Shown one piece after another: positions 16,504-25,604 of a stretch of 64,000 nt of DNA. A program made the position numbers and the translations under genes. The notes below the pieces were generated by a model that saw only the letters and a list, made by a program, of their open reading frames with translations, did no database searches and was not told the DNA's origin. Each line of letters starts with the position of its first letter. Positions within the stretch are counted from its first letter, which is position 1. Source of the stretch: Flammeovirgaceae bacterium UBA5585 (GTDB lineage Bacteria > Bacteroidota > Bacteroidia > Cytophagales > Cyclobacteriaceae). Where the stretch lies: the NCBI GenBank assembly GCA_002425185.1, contig DILT01000010.1, positions 1-64,000 on the forward strand, written 5' to 3'.

Positions 16504-18108
16504 ATGATTGAAACCGGATCGTACCAATTCGACATCCCCAAACACCAATCGGGCGCGCAACGCTCGATCATCAAGGTGATCGGTGTTGGTGGAGGAGGCA
16601 GTAATGCCGTGAACCACATGTTCCGTCAGGGAATTAAAGACGTAGAATTTGTGGTGTGTAATACCGACTTACAGGCGCTTAACAGCAGTCCTGTTCCAAC
16701 CAAATTGCAAATTGGCGTTGACCTTACGGAAGGACTTGGCTGCGGAGCTAACCCTAAAGTGGGTAAAGGCGCGGCTATTGAAAGTAAAGAACAGATTCGT
16801 GAGTTTCTGGAAGGAACTAAAATGCTTTTCGTTACCGCAGGCATGGGCGGAGGTACCGGGACAGGTGCCGCACCTGTAATTGCGAAGATTGCCAAAAGCA
16901 TGGGTATATTGACGGTAGGTATTGTTACAGCGCCCTTCATGTTTGAGGGCAAGAAGAAAAAGGAACTGGCCGAGATTGGTATCAAAGCACTGCGCAGAAG
17001 TTGCGATACCGTGTTGGTTATTCTAAATGATAAGCTGCGCGAGATCTATGGAAACCTTGCTATCGGTAAAGCCTTTGCGCAAGCGGATAATGTGTTGACT
17101 ACAGCAGCAAAAGGCATCGCTGAAATAATAACGCTTACCGGCTATGTGAATGTTGATTTTCAGGATGTGCGCACGGTGATGTACAATGCCGGCCCTGCCG
17201 TAATGGGTACAGCTGAAACCCGTGGTGAAAACCGTGCACGCAATGCCGCCAGTGGTGCACTGGCTTCTCCACTTCTTGATAACTGCGACATCATGGGGGC
17301 TAAGAAAATTCTGCTCTCTATCATTTCTGGTGAAGAAGCTGAATTGCAAATGGATGAACTCATGGAAATTACGGAGTACATCCAACAACAGTCTGGTCAG
17401 GATGCAGAAGTAATTTTTGGCCATGGGGTTGACGCTGCACTGGGCGATCGTTTACGTGTAACCGTAATTGCTACGGGTTTTGATCATGAAGAAGAACATG
17501 AAGAGGAAGATCATGTTGAAGTAACGCAAAAAAAACCGACTGTGGTGGAAACAAAAAAGGTACATGATCTGGAACGCAACCAAATCTGGTTGTTTGAGCA
17601 AGATCAGCCCATAGGTGTGCCCCGCGAGGTTGAATTAAAACAGAAAGGCGAACAGCGTGAAGAGCAGCACGAAGAAGAAAGACCCCTGCAACATGAAGTA
17701 GTGTTTAAAGGTCCGTTCAATCGGATTGATGATGATCATTCAGAAGATTCTATTGATGATGATGGCGAGGAAGGTTTGTTTGGTTTACATGATGATGAAT
17801 TTGATCATGAACCGGAAAAGTACAGCGACCAGGTTATTAATGATGAGGGGATGATGGAACTGCGCAATACCCGAAAGCGCCTGGAAGATCAGGCACGCGA
17901 ACGCAAGGAGAAGCTCAAGAACGCGCGCAAGCAGGAAATGACCAAAGAAGAATTTAATGAGAAATGGGCATTGCCGGCATACCTGCGAAGAGGGATTAAA
18001 ATGGACAATGTACCGCACTCTTCTGAGTCGTTTATTTCAAAATTCAATTTGAATGATGACAATAATATCCTGGGTAACAATAAATTCTTACACGACAATG
18101 TAGACTAA
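16504..18108 (+). CDS. ftsZ: Cell division tubulin-like GTPase FtsZ
   Basis: FtsZ forms the cytokinetic ring. The GTPase domain has GVGGGGSNAVN, the GGGTGTGAAPVIA tubulin signature and the T7 synergy loop NVDFQDVR. At 534 residues it is much longer than E. coli FtsZ (383): residues from about 325 to 485 are a highly acidic, His-rich disordered linker. The FtsA-binding peptide LPAYLRR lies at 490-496, not at the very end, and 38 further residues rich in Asn and Asp follow. A strong terminator at 18287 ends the operon. Confidence 0.98.
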   Translation: MIETGSYQFDIPKHQSGAQRSIIKVIGVGGGGSNAVNHMFRQGIKDVEFVVCNTDLQALNSSPVPTKLQIGVDLTEGLGCGANPKVGKGAAIESKEQIREFLEGTKMLFVTAGMGGGTGTGAAPVIAKIAKSMGILTVGIVTAPFMFEGKKKKELAEIGIKALRRSCDTVLVILNDKLREIYGNLAIGKAFAQADNVLTTAAKGIAEIITLTGYVNVDFQDVRTVMYNAGPAVMGTAETRGENRARNAASGALASPLLDNCDIMGAKKILLSIISGEEAELQMDELMEITEYIQQQSGQDAEVIFGHGVDAALGDRLRVTVIATGFDHEEEHEEEDHVEVTQKKPTVVETKKVHDLERNQIWLFEQDQPIGVPREVELKQKGEQREEQHEEERPLQHEVVFKGPFNRIDDDHSEDSIDDDGEEGLFGLHDDEFDHEPEKYSDQVINDEGMMELRNTRKRLEDQARERKEKLKNARKQEMTKEEFNEKWALPAYLRRGIKMDNVPHSSESFISKFNLNDDNNILGNNKFLHDNVD

Positions 18109-18158
18109 CCCATTGGGTGAAAGGAAATGATTCGAGGACAATCAATGATTTCAAAGGT

Positions 18159-18246
18159 ATGGCATTTCCGGTGCGACTGGTATTTTACTCCATTCGTAGT
18201 GGTTGTTGGTGGTAAATATTTTTTGCCGGCACCGGTATGCCTTTTT
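18159..18246 (+). ncRNA. Possible structured RNA in the ftsZ 3' region
   Basis: GGCATTTCCGGTGC (18161-18174) pairs with GCACCGGTATGCC (18229-18241) with two mismatches across a loop of about 55 nt. CTTTTTAT follows the second arm. This could be a long-range terminator or a small 3'-UTR-derived RNA. No matching family is known to me. The 306-bp gap between ftsZ and the next gene otherwise holds only the terminator at 18287 and an inverted repeat at 18374. Confidence 0.3.
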
Positions 18247-18286
18247 ATCAAGTCGGGCATATAGCCTGATCACTTTTTTACCTTTG

Positions 18287-18318
18287 AAAAGCCCTGACAG
18301 ACGGTCGGGGCTTTTTTA
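18287..18318 (+). terminator. Intrinsic terminator of the dcw operon
   Basis: AAAAGCCCTGAC pairs with GTCGGGGCTTTTTT around AGACG, leaving one T-G pair, followed by a six-T run. It lies 180 bp after ftsZ and before the lipoprotein gene. Confidence 0.85.
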
Positions 18319-18373
18319 TTTTACGCCCGCTACGAAATTATGGCTGGAAGGTTGCGGGAATAGTTAGATAAGA

Positions 18374-18408
18374 TTGGTCTTATAGTTGCATATACTGTTT
18401 TAGACCAA
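18374..18408 (+). promoter_or_regulatory. Inverted repeat in the lipoprotein gene promoter region
   Basis: TTGGTCT (18374-18380) and AGACCAA (18402-18408) are exact inverse copies 21 bp apart, directly before the ATG at 18414. ATAAGA/TCTTAT also pair inside it. It may be an operator or a leader hairpin. Confidence 0.35.
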
Positions 18409-18413
18409 ATTCA

Positions 18414-18824
18414 ATGCTTATGAAACGGTTTATTTTCTTCGCTTTGCTGCTTGGATTATCAGCGTGCGAGTTTTATTACACCGAACCTGTTTATGATTCA
18501 CGCGATCGCATCATCGGGCGATATGACATGGAAGAGTATAGTGAAACATATAATGATTTTACCCGCTACACGCTTTGGATTGAACGATCGGGCAGAAGTT
18601 CTGATGCTATCTGGATTGATAATTTTTATTCCGTAAATATCCGCGTTCGGGCTACGGTAAATTACGATAAGATTACCGTGCCGCGTCAAACGGTGAATGG
18701 CTATGAAGTGGAGGGTGTTGGCACGATTTACGGAAACCGCATTTCGTTTAATTACCGGGTTCGTGATCTGTACAATAATTACCGAACAGATTTTTTGAAC
18801 GGTACAGCTTACAAGGATTTTTAA
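18414..18824 (+). CDS. Small envelope lipoprotein, unknown
   Basis: A 136-residue protein with a lipoprotein signal peptide: basic start, hydrophobic FIFFALLLGL and lipobox LSAC at about residues 15-18. The mature part is rich in Tyr, Asp and Arg and looks like a small beta-sandwich (DRIIGRYD, then alternating hydrophobic residues). A second ATG at 18420 gives MKRFIFF and may be the true start. It converges on kdsB, the two stop codons overlapping in TTAA. No family was recognised. Confidence 0.75.
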   Translation: MLMKRFIFFALLLGLSACEFYYTEPVYDSRDRIIGRYDMEEYSETYNDFTRYTLWIERSGRSSDAIWIDNFYSVNIRVRATVNYDKITVPRQTVNGYEVEGVGTIYGNRISFNYRVRDLYNNYRTDFLNGTAYKDF

Positions 18825-19564
18825 GATTTAAATAGCGCAAGTGCTTTCTTGAGATCATCGGGTGTATCAATCCCGATGGTCTCTTGGGTTGTTTCAGAAA
18901 CTTTAATTTTAAACCCATTTTCCAGCCAGCGAAGTTGCTCCAACGATTCAGCTTTTTCCAATACCGATTGAGGCAGCATAGTTAATTTCTCAAGAATATC
19001 AGTACGGTAAGCGTACATACCAATATGCTTGTAAAAGGTATGATTTTCTAACCATTGATCTTCCGGAAGATTACGAAGGTGGGGAATGGGTGACCGGCTG
19101 AAGTACAAGGCTAGTTTGGCAGTCGAAAAAACAACTTTAACTGTATTGGGACTGGTAAGCTGATCCGCCTGTGTTATTTTTTTTACAAGTGTTGCAATTT
19201 CTGTTTCACCGTTCAGTAAGGATGCAAGCAGATCAATTTGTTCTGGTTGAATAAAAGGTTCATCTCCCTGAATATTAATTACATAATCGTAGTTGCTTTG
19301 TTGTTTACGGAAGGCTTCAAAGCAGCGATCGGTTCCGCTTACATGACTTTCACGGGTCATGCAAACATCATCGCTGAAATTTTTAACATGATCAAAAATG
19401 AGTTCGTGATCGGTAGCAATAACAACTTGTGCTAATGACTTTGCTTTTTTAGTTTGCTCGTATACGCGTTGTATCATGGATTTTCCATCCACGTCAGCCA
19501 ATGCTTTAGCTGGAAAGCGGGTAGAAGCATAACGGGCGGGGATGATACCAATAATGCGTGGCAT
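18821..19564 (-). CDS. kdsB: CMP-KDO synthetase (3-deoxy-manno-octulosonate cytidylyltransferase)
   Basis: KdsB activates KDO with CTP for the lipid A inner core. The 247-residue protein opens with IIPARYASTRFPAKAL, the nucleotide-binding loop, and has NIQGDEPFI, the Mg-binding segment, plus YFSRSPIP and KHIGMYAY. All of these are KdsB hallmarks. Length is standard. The ATG at 19564 lies 2 bp after the nfeD stop, so the two form an operon. Its presence indicates a KDO-containing lipopolysaccharide. Confidence 0.95.
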   Translation of the reverse strand: MPRIIGIIPARYASTRFPAKALADVDGKSMIQRVYEQTKKAKSLAQVVIATDHELIFDHVKNFSDDVCMTRESHVSGTDRCFEAFRKQQSNYDYVINIQGDEPFIQPEQIDLLASLLNGETEIATLVKKITQADQLTSPNTVKVVFSTAKLALYFSRSPIPHLRNLPEDQWLENHTFYKHIGMYAYRTDILEKLTMLPQSVLEKAESLEQLRWLENGFKIKVSETTQETIGIDTPDDLKKALALFKS

Positions 19565-19566
19565 AG

Positions 19567-20889
19567 TTATACTTTTTTAACCCGCAGCGATGTCGTTTCA
19601 TCATCCAGCACTTCAATAGTATCTCCTTTTTCTAAAAATTCTCCACGGGTAAAGGCATCATAAAGCTGACCATCAATCATCACTTTTCCTCCCGGTCGCA
19701 GTACAGTATGGGCTGTGCCTTGCCTGCCTTTCAATGATATCGCGGAGGCACTTACGGTAAAACCCTGTTCACGTTCCTGTGTGTCGGTTAGGGCTATGCG
19801 TTTAAAGAATTTGGAGTTTGAAAATCGGGCCCCTCCGGCAAACAACAGGATAATCCCCCCTAACATCCCGCCAAAGGTTGCGGCTACAGCATAGAGCAGA
19901 TCGTTAGCAGGAACAAATTTGAAATCGAAAGCATCGTTATTGATCATGATAAGGATCAACGAAATAACAGTAAGCGATATGCCGGCTATTCCGGCAATGC
20001 CAAACCCCGGAAGAACAAAAATCTCGACACCAATCAAGGCCAGTCCGGCAAAAAGTGCAATGATCTCCCAGTTTTCTGCAAGCCCATTGAGGTAATAGGG
20101 AACCAGGTATAGAATAAGGGCAACACCGGCCGCAAAGATCGGAAATCCCACCCCGGGAGTTTGTAATTCAAAATATATTCCGCCAATGATAATCAGTATA
20201 AGTATGCCGCTGATGAATGGATTCAGAAAAAAGGCTATTACCCTATCAGAAGCCTGTAATTCAAACTTTACCAGGTCATAGTTTTTTATTTTGTTTCTTT
20301 TCAAAATCTCTTCAATAGATTCAACCTTGGCTTCGCAAAAACCATTTTTTATCGCTTCGGATGTTGAGAAGGTGATGATCTGCCCTTCCACCGTTATGCT
20401 GTCAATGGCAATGCTTTCGTCCACCATGCCTTCGGCTATGCGCGGGTTACGCCCTTTTTCTTCGGCCGTTGAACGCATGATGGAGCGCATGTAGGATTGA
20501 TATTTATCCGGAGCTTTTTCTCCTGTTCCGGTAACCACCGTGGCGGCACCTATACTGGCTCCCGGAGACATGTAAATACTATCGCACGCGATGGAAATAA
20601 GTGCACCGGCAGAGGCTGCATCGGAATTAATAAATACCCAGACCGGTTTTTTATACTGCATGATCTTATCAACGATCTCCTTGGCATCGGTAAGTACCCC
20701 GCCATAGGTATCCATTTCAATGATAACGATGTCGGCTTCAATTTTACGGGCATTATTCAGGGCCAGTTCAACATACCGGTTCGTTCGGGGATCAATCTCA
20801 CTTTTGATTTCCATTACCATAACCTTGGTTTGTTGTGCCTGAGCAACCACGGTGGCTAAAAGAATAAGGCCGAAAAGGATTTGCTTCAT
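19567..20889 (-). CDS. NfeD-family membrane serine protease (long form)
   Basis: This NfeD-1b type protein has a signal peptide (MKQILFG... AQA), then a ClpP-class serine protease domain with the catalytic Ser in DAASAGAL (about 90-97), four or five membrane helices, and a C-terminal OB-fold NfeD domain ending in VKKV. Such proteins cooperate with SPFH/stomatin partners in membrane quality control; no stomatin gene is adjacent. ATG 20889 is preferred over a start at 20934, because a -7 promoter element at 20922 would then lie inside the gene and because 20889 gives a clean signal peptide. The product is 440 residues. Confidence 0.88.
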   Translation of the reverse strand: MKQILFGLILLATVVAQAQQTKVMVMEIKSEIDPRTNRYVELALNNARKIEADIVIIEMDTYGGVLTDAKEIVDKIMQYKKPVWVFINSDAASAGALISIACDSIYMSPGASIGAATVVTGTGEKAPDKYQSYMRSIMRSTAEEKGRNPRIAEGMVDESIAIDSITVEGQIITFSTSEAIKNGFCEAKVESIEEILKRNKIKNYDLVKFELQASDRVIAFFLNPFISGILILIIIGGIYFELQTPGVGFPIFAAGVALILYLVPYYLNGLAENWEIIALFAGLALIGVEIFVLPGFGIAGIAGISLTVISLILIMINNDAFDFKFVPANDLLYAVAATFGGMLGGIILLFAGGARFSNSKFFKRIALTDTQEREQGFTVSASAISLKGRQGTAHTVLRPGGKVMIDGQLYDAFTRGEFLEKGDTIEVLDDETTSLRVKKV

Positions 20890-20921
20890 GTGATACCGGA
20901 TGTTTATATGGTAAATACGCA

Positions 20922-20929
20922 CAAAATTA
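20922..20929 (-). promoter_or_regulatory. Candidate -7 element for nfeD-kdsB
   Basis: Read on the minus strand the site is TAATTTTG, an exact TAnnTTTG match, 33 bases before the nfeD ATG. No good -33 element was seen. Confidence 0.4.
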
Positions 20930-21041
20930 ACCATTATACAACCCCGTCTGGCTCCTCCTTGTTCACCGCTGAAGATATGTTTTACGCAACAGCCTTATTT
21001 GGCTACATATTTGATGATTAAGGGTTATGACGGTGGGAAGG

Positions 21042-21077
21042 TTTGTGCAGGGAACCTTTTTTACACCTTTAAGTTTG
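21042..21077 (+). promoter_or_regulatory. Candidate promoter for the LysM-OmpA pair
   Basis: TAAGTTTG (21070-21077) matches the -7 consensus exactly, and TTTG at 21042-21045 lies 24 bp upstream. The ATG follows at 21125, leaving a leader of about 40 bases. Confidence 0.45.
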
Positions 21078-21124
21078 TGTAATTTCGTATCAAAATAAGT
21101 AAACGACAGGTTCGTTACAGAGTT

Positions 21125-22135
21125 ATGTTTAAACTTTTAGTAATAACCGGTCTCTCATTTTTTAGTCCCCGGGCAGACTCGATTGGGATAGAGACCATTA
21201 ACGGAAAGACTTTTATTGTTCACCAGGTGAGCGAGAAAGAAACGCTTTACGCCATCTCCAGGCGCTATGGTGTTACCGTAAATCAGATTTTGGAGTTCAA
21301 CAAAACGGCCGATGCGGGACTGGAAATCGGGCAAATTCTCAAAGTGCCGTACATTCCCAAACCCAAAGTGCCAAAGGGTGTAACGGTACATAAGGTAGCT
21401 GAAAAGGAAACCCTGTTCTCCATTTCAAGATTATACGGTGTTACCATTGACGAGCTAAAACAATGGAATAATCTCGGTGATAACGCCCTGGCCCTTGGTC
21501 AGGAACTGATGATCAAATCTATCAATACAATCAGCACTACGGTTATTCCTCCCGTTGACGCTCAGTTTAAATCACAACGAACTGTACATACCGTGGCAGA
21601 GAAAGAAACGCTCTTCAGCATTTCCCGGCAGTACGGTATTTCGGTGCAGCAGATCAAAGAGTGGAATAATCTTAGTGGAGAAGATTTGAAAATAGGGCAA
21701 AGCTTATTTGTGGCACAGCCCATGTATTCTTCCGAGGAGAAGGGTGTAAAAAAACCTGTTGAAACAGCTACACCAACTCCGGAGATCAAACAGCCTGAAA
21801 TTAAAATTCTGCAGCCGGAAGAAAAAAATCCAGTGATTACGATTTCAGAATCTGTTACAAATAAAGATGAAGTTAAACAATCAGGACTTGCCGAGTTGAT
21901 TGATGGTACGGAAGCTAACCGTAAATATTTAGCCCTTCACCGCACAGCACCGGTAGGCACCATTCTTAAAGTACGCAATGAAATGAACAACCGTGAAGTA
22001 TTCGTTCGGGTCATCGGCAAACTTCCGGATACGGCTTTAACCGATAAGCTGATTATTAAAATTTCTAAATCGGCTTACGATCGGTTAGGGGCTATCGACC
22101 CGCGGTTCAGGGTTGAGGTTACCTATTACAAATGA
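21125..22135 (+). CDS. LysM protein with C-terminal RlpA-like barrel
   Basis: The 336-residue secreted protein has a short N-terminal signal-like segment, three LysM peptidoglycan-binding repeats (about 30-75, 88-132 and 155-200, each with the EKETL(Y/F)(A/S)ISRxYG pattern) and a Pro/Glu-rich linker. The C-terminal double-psi barrel (about 255-335) resembles RlpA: GTILKVRNEMNNREVFVRV, then IIKISKSAYDRLG. RlpA barrels can be lytic transglycosylases on naked glycan; I cannot confirm the catalytic Asp/His here. It is ATGA-coupled to an OmpA gene, so both probably act on the periplasmic wall. Confidence 0.85.
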   Translation: MFKLLVITGLSFFSPRADSIGIETINGKTFIVHQVSEKETLYAISRRYGVTVNQILEFNKTADAGLEIGQILKVPYIPKPKVPKGVTVHKVAEKETLFSISRLYGVTIDELKQWNNLGDNALALGQELMIKSINTISTTVIPPVDAQFKSQRTVHTVAEKETLFSISRQYGISVQQIKEWNNLSGEDLKIGQSLFVAQPMYSSEEKGVKKPVETATPTPEIKQPEIKILQPEEKNPVITISESVTNKDEVKQSGLAELIDGTEANRKYLALHRTAPVGTILKVRNEMNNREVFVRVIGKLPDTALTDKLIIKISKSAYDRLGAIDPRFRVEVTYYK

Positions 22136-23256
22136 AAGCATGGGTACTGAGCTGGAATTGCTTTTTCCTGTCAGCATACTTGTATGCTCAAAACCTGGTG
22201 CCGAACCCGAGCTTTGAAGAACTGATCCGTTGTCCGCATAGTTTCTCAGCCAATAAAAAGGATTTTATTATACCCGGTTGGACTTCCCCCACGAAGGGTA
22301 CCCCTGATCAATTTCACGCCTGCAGTTGGGGTGAAGCCGATGTACCGTTTAACTGGGCCGGTTCATCCAATGCTAAAACAGGAAAGGGGTATGTGGGGAT
22401 TTATGTTTGGATGAATACCGGCCATAATAATTACCGGGAGTATATTCAATGTGAACTGGCTGAGCCTTTAACAGCCGGAGTACGATACCAGGTTTCATTT
22501 TATTTTAAACTGGCTTCAAATGCTGTTTACACCATCAACCGAATGGGTTTAGTATTAACACAAGATCGGATTGAGTTTAATCATGATCAGGTTATTGACC
22601 TTGTGCCGGCATTATCCGTGGAAAAAGATTCCGCCTTAGATTTGGCGACAGGAAGTTGGGAAGAAGCTGCCATGGAATACATTGCCACCGGTGGCGAACG
22701 TTACCTGACCATCGGTAATTTTTTTAGTAATAAAGACACGCGGCATACAAAATTATCACATCGCATTGGTAAGAATAGTATGCTGGCATCAAGTGCATAT
22801 TATTATATTGATGAAGTTGCTGTTGTTCCGCTCGATGCACCACCTTCGGCAATAACAGCAGCACAGGATTTTCAATCCGAGAAGTTTGAACTGAACAAGG
22901 ATTATATTTTGAAGAATATTCAGTTCGAATTTGATAGTTATACCTTACTGAAGTCATCGTATCGGGAATTAGACCAGGTGATTGGAATTCTTGCAGATAA
23001 TCCTGCGTTGTATGTGCGCCTGGCAGGTCATACTGATTTTGTAGGGTCTGATGAATATAATCTTACGCTTTCGCGCAACCGGGCCCGTAGCGTTGCTGAT
23101 TATTTTATTTCAAAGGGAGTAAAACCTGAGCGCATTAGTTCATTTGGTTTTGGTAAAGCACGACCTATTGTAGATGAGAAAACCGATGCGGCCCGAAGTA
23201 TAAACCGCAGGGTTGAGATACGGTTTATTGAGGAATTGCCTGCTGGTAAATTTTAA
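22132..23256 (+). CDS. OmpA-family protein with N-terminal lectin-like domain
   Basis: A 374-residue envelope protein with a signal peptide ending near YLYAQ, a large N-terminal domain starting NLVPNPSFEE (a beta-sandwich common in Cytophagales surface proteins) and a C-terminal OmpA peptidoglycan-binding domain (about 265-370). The OmpA domain contains IQFEFDSYTL, LAGHTDFVGSDEYN, LSRNRA and INRRVEI. It anchors the outer membrane or a surface module to the wall. Its ATG overlaps the LysM gene stop. It converges on alkB with a 32-bp overlap. Confidence 0.88.
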   Translation: MKAWVLSWNCFFLSAYLYAQNLVPNPSFEELIRCPHSFSANKKDFIIPGWTSPTKGTPDQFHACSWGEADVPFNWAGSSNAKTGKGYVGIYVWMNTGHNNYREYIQCELAEPLTAGVRYQVSFYFKLASNAVYTINRMGLVLTQDRIEFNHDQVIDLVPALSVEKDSALDLATGSWEEAAMEYIATGGERYLTIGNFFSNKDTRHTKLSHRIGKNSMLASSAYYYIDEVAVVPLDAPPSAITAAQDFQSEKFELNKDYILKNIQFEFDSYTLLKSSYRELDQVIGILADNPALYVRLAGHTDFVGSDEYNLTLSRNRARSVADYFISKGVKPERISSFGFGKARPIVDEKTDAARSINRRVEIRFIEELPAGKF

Positions 23257-24322
23257 CAGACCAATCTTCCAATCGCGGATTCATAAACGAGAACCATAGC
23301 GGTGGCACCAACGCCATTAAAATCATGGTTGGATAACCGTACGGAAGCTGCGGACTTTCATCATAATGCTTCAGCACCTGGTAGCGTTTGATGGCATTGG
23401 CATGATGATCGGAATGCCGTTGCAATTGAAATAAGAAAAAGTTACTGATCAGGTGGCTTGCATTCCATGAATGAAGCGGATTAACCCGCTCATATTTTCC
23501 GGGTGCTATTTCTTTCCTAACGATGCCATAATGCTCAACATAGTTTACCAATTCCAACAGGGTGAATGCGAAAAAGCTTTGTGCAAAAAAGAACAGAGGC
23601 ACCTGCCAGATGATAGTTCCGAAGGGGTAACTTATTACCCCAGTGATCAGGCTGCAGAAAAGTATAGGCAGCAATGAGAACCAAATCATGTTGTTTTTCC
23701 AATGAAACACGGGTAATCCTTTTCTATGCAAGCTATCTCGTTCATGTTTCCAGGCATGGAGGTACCCGATAAATACCGAACGAAACCAAAACGCATAAAA
23801 ACTTTCGTTTTTTCGTGCTGTTGCCGGATCTTCCGGAGTGGCTACGTATACATGATGGCCACGATTATGTTCAATATAAAAATGCATATAGCACACGGTC
23901 ATTAAAAGTAGTTTGCTGTAAAACCGTTCAAGCTTCGATTTTTTATGGCCAAGTTCATGTGCTACGGTAATACCAATCCCACCGGTAACCAGCGCAAAAC
24001 TCAGCACGAAGGCTATCCAGGTAATGGGTGATTGAAGTTTCCCCTGGGTAACCACAAAGCAACCCCAGAGTACAAAGGTCAGTTGAACATACGTCCAGAT
24101 ATAGGTAACAAACCGGTAATATTTTTCTTCGCTAATAACCTTAACCCGGCTATCATCCACATTGGTGGTATCTATTCCGGTTATTTGATCAATTACCGGG
24201 ATAATAAGAAAAGCAAAAATGATAGCCGAAAAATTCCAGTAGCTACCTGAATAAAACCCGGCAACCACCAGGGCAGGAAGTATAAAAGCTGCGAAGAACC
24301 CCAGTTTTTTAAGATGACCCAT
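23225..24322 (-). CDS. alkB: AlkB-type membrane hydroxylase (alkane 1-monooxygenase)
   Basis: A 365-residue integral membrane non-haem di-iron oxygenase with the three histidine boxes in order: HELGHKK, EHNRGHHV and QRHSDHHA. It also has the NYVEHYG motif between the second and third boxes, which is specific for AlkB and xylene monooxygenases. Several hydrophobic helices precede the first box. It oxidises terminal methyl groups of alkanes or related substrates and needs rubredoxin and a reductase, neither of which is adjacent. It ends the run of paa genes, 41 bp after a lipoprotein gene, which hints at shared control but not necessarily a shared pathway. Confidence 0.92.
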   Translation of the reverse strand: MGHLKKLGFFAAFILPALVVAGFYSGSYWNFSAIIFAFLIIPVIDQITGIDTTNVDDSRVKVISEEKYYRFVTYIWTYVQLTFVLWGCFVVTQGKLQSPITWIAFVLSFALVTGGIGITVAHELGHKKSKLERFYSKLLLMTVCYMHFYIEHNRGHHVYVATPEDPATARKNESFYAFWFRSVFIGYLHAWKHERDSLHRKGLPVFHWKNNMIWFSLLPILFCSLITGVISYPFGTIIWQVPLFFFAQSFFAFTLLELVNYVEHYGIVRKEIAPGKYERVNPLHSWNASHLISNFFLFQLQRHSDHHANAIKRYQVLKHYDESPQLPYGYPTMILMALVPPLWFSFMNPRLEDWSVKIYQQAIPQ

Positions 24323-24363
24323 TGGTCGAATTTACTACTTCGGTATGAGAGTTCCGAAAAGGT

Positions 24364-24972
24364 TTATTCAGAAACCATTTGAAAAAGCGGTTTCTTTTCA
24401 ACGGAGCTTGAATTATCGATTTCTTTCATATGCTCCTTATTCACCATTATGAATTTGTTGTAATGGTTCACCACGGCATCGTAGGCTGACCGGTAATTTT
24501 CAATACGTTGTTCGGCCGTACGAATTTCTTCTACCAGCACTTGCATGGTAGTGTTATACGCATAGGCTGAATGGGACTCGGCCAGCACAATCAGTTCTGA
24601 GACCAGTGAATTAGAGGCAAAATCATATTCATCTACCACATCAGCATTAGCCATGCTTTTAGGCGTATACCGTATTCTTTTTAATTGATCTATCCGATGG
24701 TCAAGGGCCTTTAGTTTTTCGGCATCAAACTGACCGGTAACCTGTAACTCATGCACCAGGTAGTGCATGGCTTTGATTTTTTTATTATCATCATTAATCA
24801 TCAAATTCCAGGATGTCAGTATGCTATCCTGAAGATTCAGGTACACTTCGGTAAGGGAATCGGTTAATGAGAAGGATGTGGCCTTTTCATCAGCCTTTTG
24901 CTGAATGCATCCGCTACCGGTGCCCAGCGCACCAATAAGGCAAATCCAACATACCGATTCAAATCTTTTCAT
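24364..24972 (-). CDS. Lipoprotein of unknown function
   Basis: With the ATG at 24972 the protein begins MKRFESVCW and has a hydrophobic stretch ending in the lipobox GSGC (about residues 19-22). The rest of the 202 residues is alpha-helical and charged, with long heptad-like segments (IDQLKRIRYTPKSM, EEIRTAEQRIENYRSAY), suggesting a coiled-coil periplasmic lipoprotein. An earlier in-frame start at 25047 would spoil the signal peptide. It is between paaD and alkB on the same strand; no known phenylacetate role. Confidence 0.75.
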   Translation of the reverse strand: MKRFESVCWICLIGALGTGSGCIQQKADEKATSFSLTDSLTEVYLNLQDSILTSWNLMINDDNKKIKAMHYLVHELQVTGQFDAEKLKALDHRIDQLKRIRYTPKSMANADVVDEYDFASNSLVSELIVLAESHSAYAYNTTMQVLVEEIRTAEQRIENYRSAYDAVVNHYNKFIMVNKEHMKEIDNSSSVEKKPLFQMVSE

Positions 24973-25081
24973 TGAATAAAGTCCTGCTAACAAATACGGC
25001 ACAAAGTAATAAAAGTTATGACCCTGTGATTGAGATTTGTCATGCACGTGCTAAAATCATGAAAAATGGCAAAAAATAGCG

Positions 25082-25567
25082 CTAAACCGGCTTGAATTGT
25101 TCAAACGCTTCTTTACAGTCATTGCAATAATGGATTGACCGGCATAAGGTGGGACCAAATGGATTTTTCAAATCCGTGTTTGAGCCATTACAGCGCGGGC
25201 ATTGGGCATGCTCCAGAATGTCGATATCCGTAAAGAGATTTCCGGATGGGGGCGGAGCAAGTCCAAATTGTTTCAACGCCTGCCTTCCCTTTGCTGATAT
25301 CTTATCTGAAGACCAGGGTTCTTTAAAGGAAATATTTACAGAAACATTTTCTATTCCGTGCTTATTCAGTACTTCAATAACTTCCTGTTTCATCATATCC
25401 ATGGCCGGACAACCAACAAAGGTTGGTGTCATTTCAATGCGAATGCTTTCATTCTCCAAGCTAACACCGGTGATAACACCAAGGTCAACAAGCGATAACA
25501 CAGGAATTTCGGGGTCTTTAACCTCTTCCAGCCAACTGTAAATTTTTTCTTTTGAAATGATCTGCAT
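25082..25567 (-). CDS. paaD: Phenylacetyl-CoA epoxidase maturation subunit PaaD
   Basis: The 161-residue protein starts with a MIP18/DUF59 domain (EEVKDPEIPVLSLVDLGV near 14-31, TPTFVGCPAMDMM near 60) and ends with a four-Cys ribbon (CPRCNGS ... LCRS ... CNDC). This is the PaaD layout, thought to mature the iron site of the PaaABC(E) epoxidase. ATG 25567 is chosen because an upstream extension to 25642 would run into paaC and has no conserved residues. It lies 37 bp after paaC. Confidence 0.92.
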   Translation of the reverse strand: MQIISKEKIYSWLEEVKDPEIPVLSLVDLGVITGVSLENESIRIEMTPTFVGCPAMDMMKQEVIEVLNKHGIENVSVNISFKEPWSSDKISAKGRQALKQFGLAPPPSGNLFTDIDILEHAQCPRCNGSNTDLKNPFGPTLCRSIHYCNDCKEAFEQFKPV

Positions 25568-25604
25568 GGTTAACAGTAAAACCCGGATGCCGGAATAAAG
25601 TTCA

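Noticed and set aside
20890..20934. Longer NfeD start at 20934
   Set aside because: It would place the -7 element TAATTTTG inside the gene and disrupt the signal peptide.
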